A program made the translations under genes and the position numbers. Under the pieces are notes generated by a model that was given only the letters and a program-made list of their open reading frames with translations, ran no database searches and was not told the DNA's origin. Of a stretch of 23,431 nt of DNA, positions 22,201-23,431 are shown piece after piece (position 1 is the first letter of the stretch; each line of letters begins with the position of its first letter). The DNA is from DATDRM01 sp035291705 (lineage in GTDB: Bacteria; Chloroflexota; Anaerolineae; Anaerolineales; UBA4823), in the NCBI GenBank assembly GCA_035291705.1, contig DATDRM010000160.1:1-23431 (forward strand), read 5' to 3'.

Positions 22201-23431
22201 ATGTCTAAACGCGTAGTCATCACCGGTCTTGGCTGCATTAGCCCGGTTGGCAACGATGTACCATCGATGTGGAATTGTATACAGGCTGGACAATCTGGTA
22301 TCGATCGGATCACTCATTATGATACCAGCGAATTTGAATGCAAAATCGCCGGTGAAGTAAAGGGGTTTGACGGCGCGCAACGATTTGGGAACCAAAAAGC
22401 CAGGCGCATGGACCGTTGCACCCAATTTGCCCTGGCAGCCGCTATCGAAGCTTTACAGGACTCAGGATTGGAAATAAACTACGAAAACCGCGATCGAATT
22501 GGGGTCGTGATCGGTACGGGTATCGGCGGAGTTGGCACCCTCTTCGAGCAGGTAAAAGTCTTCCTGGAGCGGGGTGCTACGCGGGTCAGCCCCTTCCTGG
22601 TGCCGATGATGCTTCCCGACACGCCAGCCGGAATGATCGCCATTTATTTTGGCATGCGCGGCATCAATATGGCAGTCGTCACCGCCTGCGCCACCGGCAC
22701 CAACGCGATTGGCGAGGCGTCCGAGGCGATCCGCCGCGGCCACGCCGACGCCATCCTGGCTGGCGGCACCGAGGCAGCCATAATCCCCATCGCCATGGCC
22801 GGTCTGGGAGTGATGGGGGCTCTTTCCAACCGCAATGATGAACCCCAACGGGCCTCCCGACCATTTGATTTATACCGTGATGGGTTTGTGATGGGTGAAG
22901 GCGCGGCTGTCCTGGTGCTCGAATCCCTGGAGCACGCCCAGGCGCGCGGGGCTCACATCCTGGCCGAGGTCAGCGGCTATGGTAGCAGCAACGACGCCTA
23001 CCACATCTCCGCGCCGGCCGAAAACGGCGCCGGAGCCGCACTGTGCATGCGCATGGCGTTAGACCACGCCGGGATAGATCTAACCAATATCGATTACATC
23101 AACGCCCACGGCACCAGCACGCTGCTCAATGATAAAAGCGAAACCGCTGCTATAAAAACTGTCTTTGGTGAGCAGGCATATAATATCCCGATTTCTTCCA
23201 CGAAATCGATGACCGGTCACTTGTTGGGCGCCGCTGGCGCTCTGGAAGCCGTTATCGCGGTCAAGACCATCCAGGATTGCCTCCTGCCACCAACCATCAA
23301 CTACGAGACTCCTGACCCTGATTGTGACCTGGACTACATCCCCAATTCATCCCGGCTGGCCAACGTCCGGCACGTCATGTCAAACTCTTTTGGATTCGGC
23401 GGCCACAACGCGACCATCATCCTGAGCCGTT
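22201..23431 (+). CDS. fabF: Beta-ketoacyl-ACP synthase II (3' end cut by window edge)
   Basis: This condensing enzyme extends acyl-ACP with malonyl-ACP in fatty-acid synthesis. The 410 visible codons cover essentially the whole family length of about 410-415 residues, so only a few codons or just the stop are missing. The thiolase-fold active site is complete: C163 in VVTACATGTNAIG, H303 in NAHGTST, K335 and H340 in SSTKSMTGHLLGAAGA, and the C-terminal SNSFGFGGHN (394-403). The ATG at 22201 has GGAGAGGAGC directly upstream. It lies 164 bp after the HAD gene and could have its own promoter. No acyl-carrier-protein gene is seen in the gap. Confidence 0.96.
   Translation, partial: MSKRVVITGLGCISPVGNDVPSMWNCIQAGQSGIDRITHYDTSEFECKIAGEVKGFDGAQRFGNQKARRMDRCTQFALAAAIEALQDSGLEINYENRDRIGVVIGTGIGGVGTLFEQVKVFLERGATRVSPFLVPMMLPDTPAGMIAIYFGMRGINMAVVTACATGTNAIGEASEAIRRGHADAILAGGTEAAIIPIAMAGLGVMGALSNRNDEPQRASRPFDLYRDGFVMGEGAAVLVLESLEHAQARGAHILAEVSGYGSSNDAYHISAPAENGAGAALCMRMALDHAGIDLTNIDYINAHGTSTLLNDKSETAAIKTVFGEQAYNIPISSTKSMTGHLLGAAGALEAVIAVKTIQDCLLPPTINYETPDPDCDLDYIPNSSRLANVRHVMSNSFGFGGHNATIILSR

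Overview
The window is dense, moderately GC-rich bacterial DNA. I infer Chloroflexota, probably Anaerolineae-like. The basis is a complete archaeal-type V/A-ATPase operon in a genome that otherwise looks bacterial (Lon, FabF, EF-P, Tpx), plus several conserved-looking proteins I cannot name but associate with that phylum. This assignment is an inference and not proven by any marker here.

Region 1 (1-8696, minus strand) is a V/A-type ATPase operon in the order G-I-K-E-C-F-A-B-D, as in Thermus. A further gene with a strong ribosome binding site begins at position 84 and runs off the left edge. Genes are tightly packed, with ATGA overlaps at G/I and C/F and a TGA-T-ATG junction at K/E. The 211-bp region upstream (8697-8907) holds a good sigma70-like promoter. 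Between it and the first gene lies a strong intrinsic-terminator hairpin, so the operon may have an attenuated leader.

Region 2 (8908-17807, minus strand) is a long co-directional run read from right to left. It contains two unrecognised proteins (527 and 145 aa), a tRNA-Arg(TCT), atypical thiol peroxidase, small heat-shock protein, Lon protease, an orphan receiver-only response regulator, a PHP/AlbA_2 fusion protein, a GNAT acetyltransferase and a MogA/MoaB-type molybdopterin protein. Gaps are mostly under 60 bp and several genes overlap. It reads as a proteostasis and oxidative-stress operon carrying a tRNA and a possible regulatory module.

Region 3 (17808-19912) has a DUF2007-like gene divergent from region 2. 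Its stop codon overlaps the stop of a convergent secreted LysM/M23 peptidase. Two divergent intergenic regions (17808-17956 and 19663-19912) contain promoters whose -10 elements overlap back to back. The second also holds a three-copy 8-mer array that can fold in two mutually exclusive ways.

Region 4 (19913-23431, plus strand) is an efp operon: EF-P with an arginine tip, an eight-cysteine protein, and a HAD phosphatase fused to a DinB-like domain. It is followed by fabF, which is cut by the right edge probably within a few codons of its end.

No CRISPR array, insertion sequence, phage gene, rRNA or replication origin was seen. No gene-free stretch exceeds 300 bases. The best candidates for something undescribed are the PHP/AlbA_2 protein inside the Lon operon, the paired unknown proteins at the head of that operon, the ATPase leader, and the alternative-hairpin array before efp.
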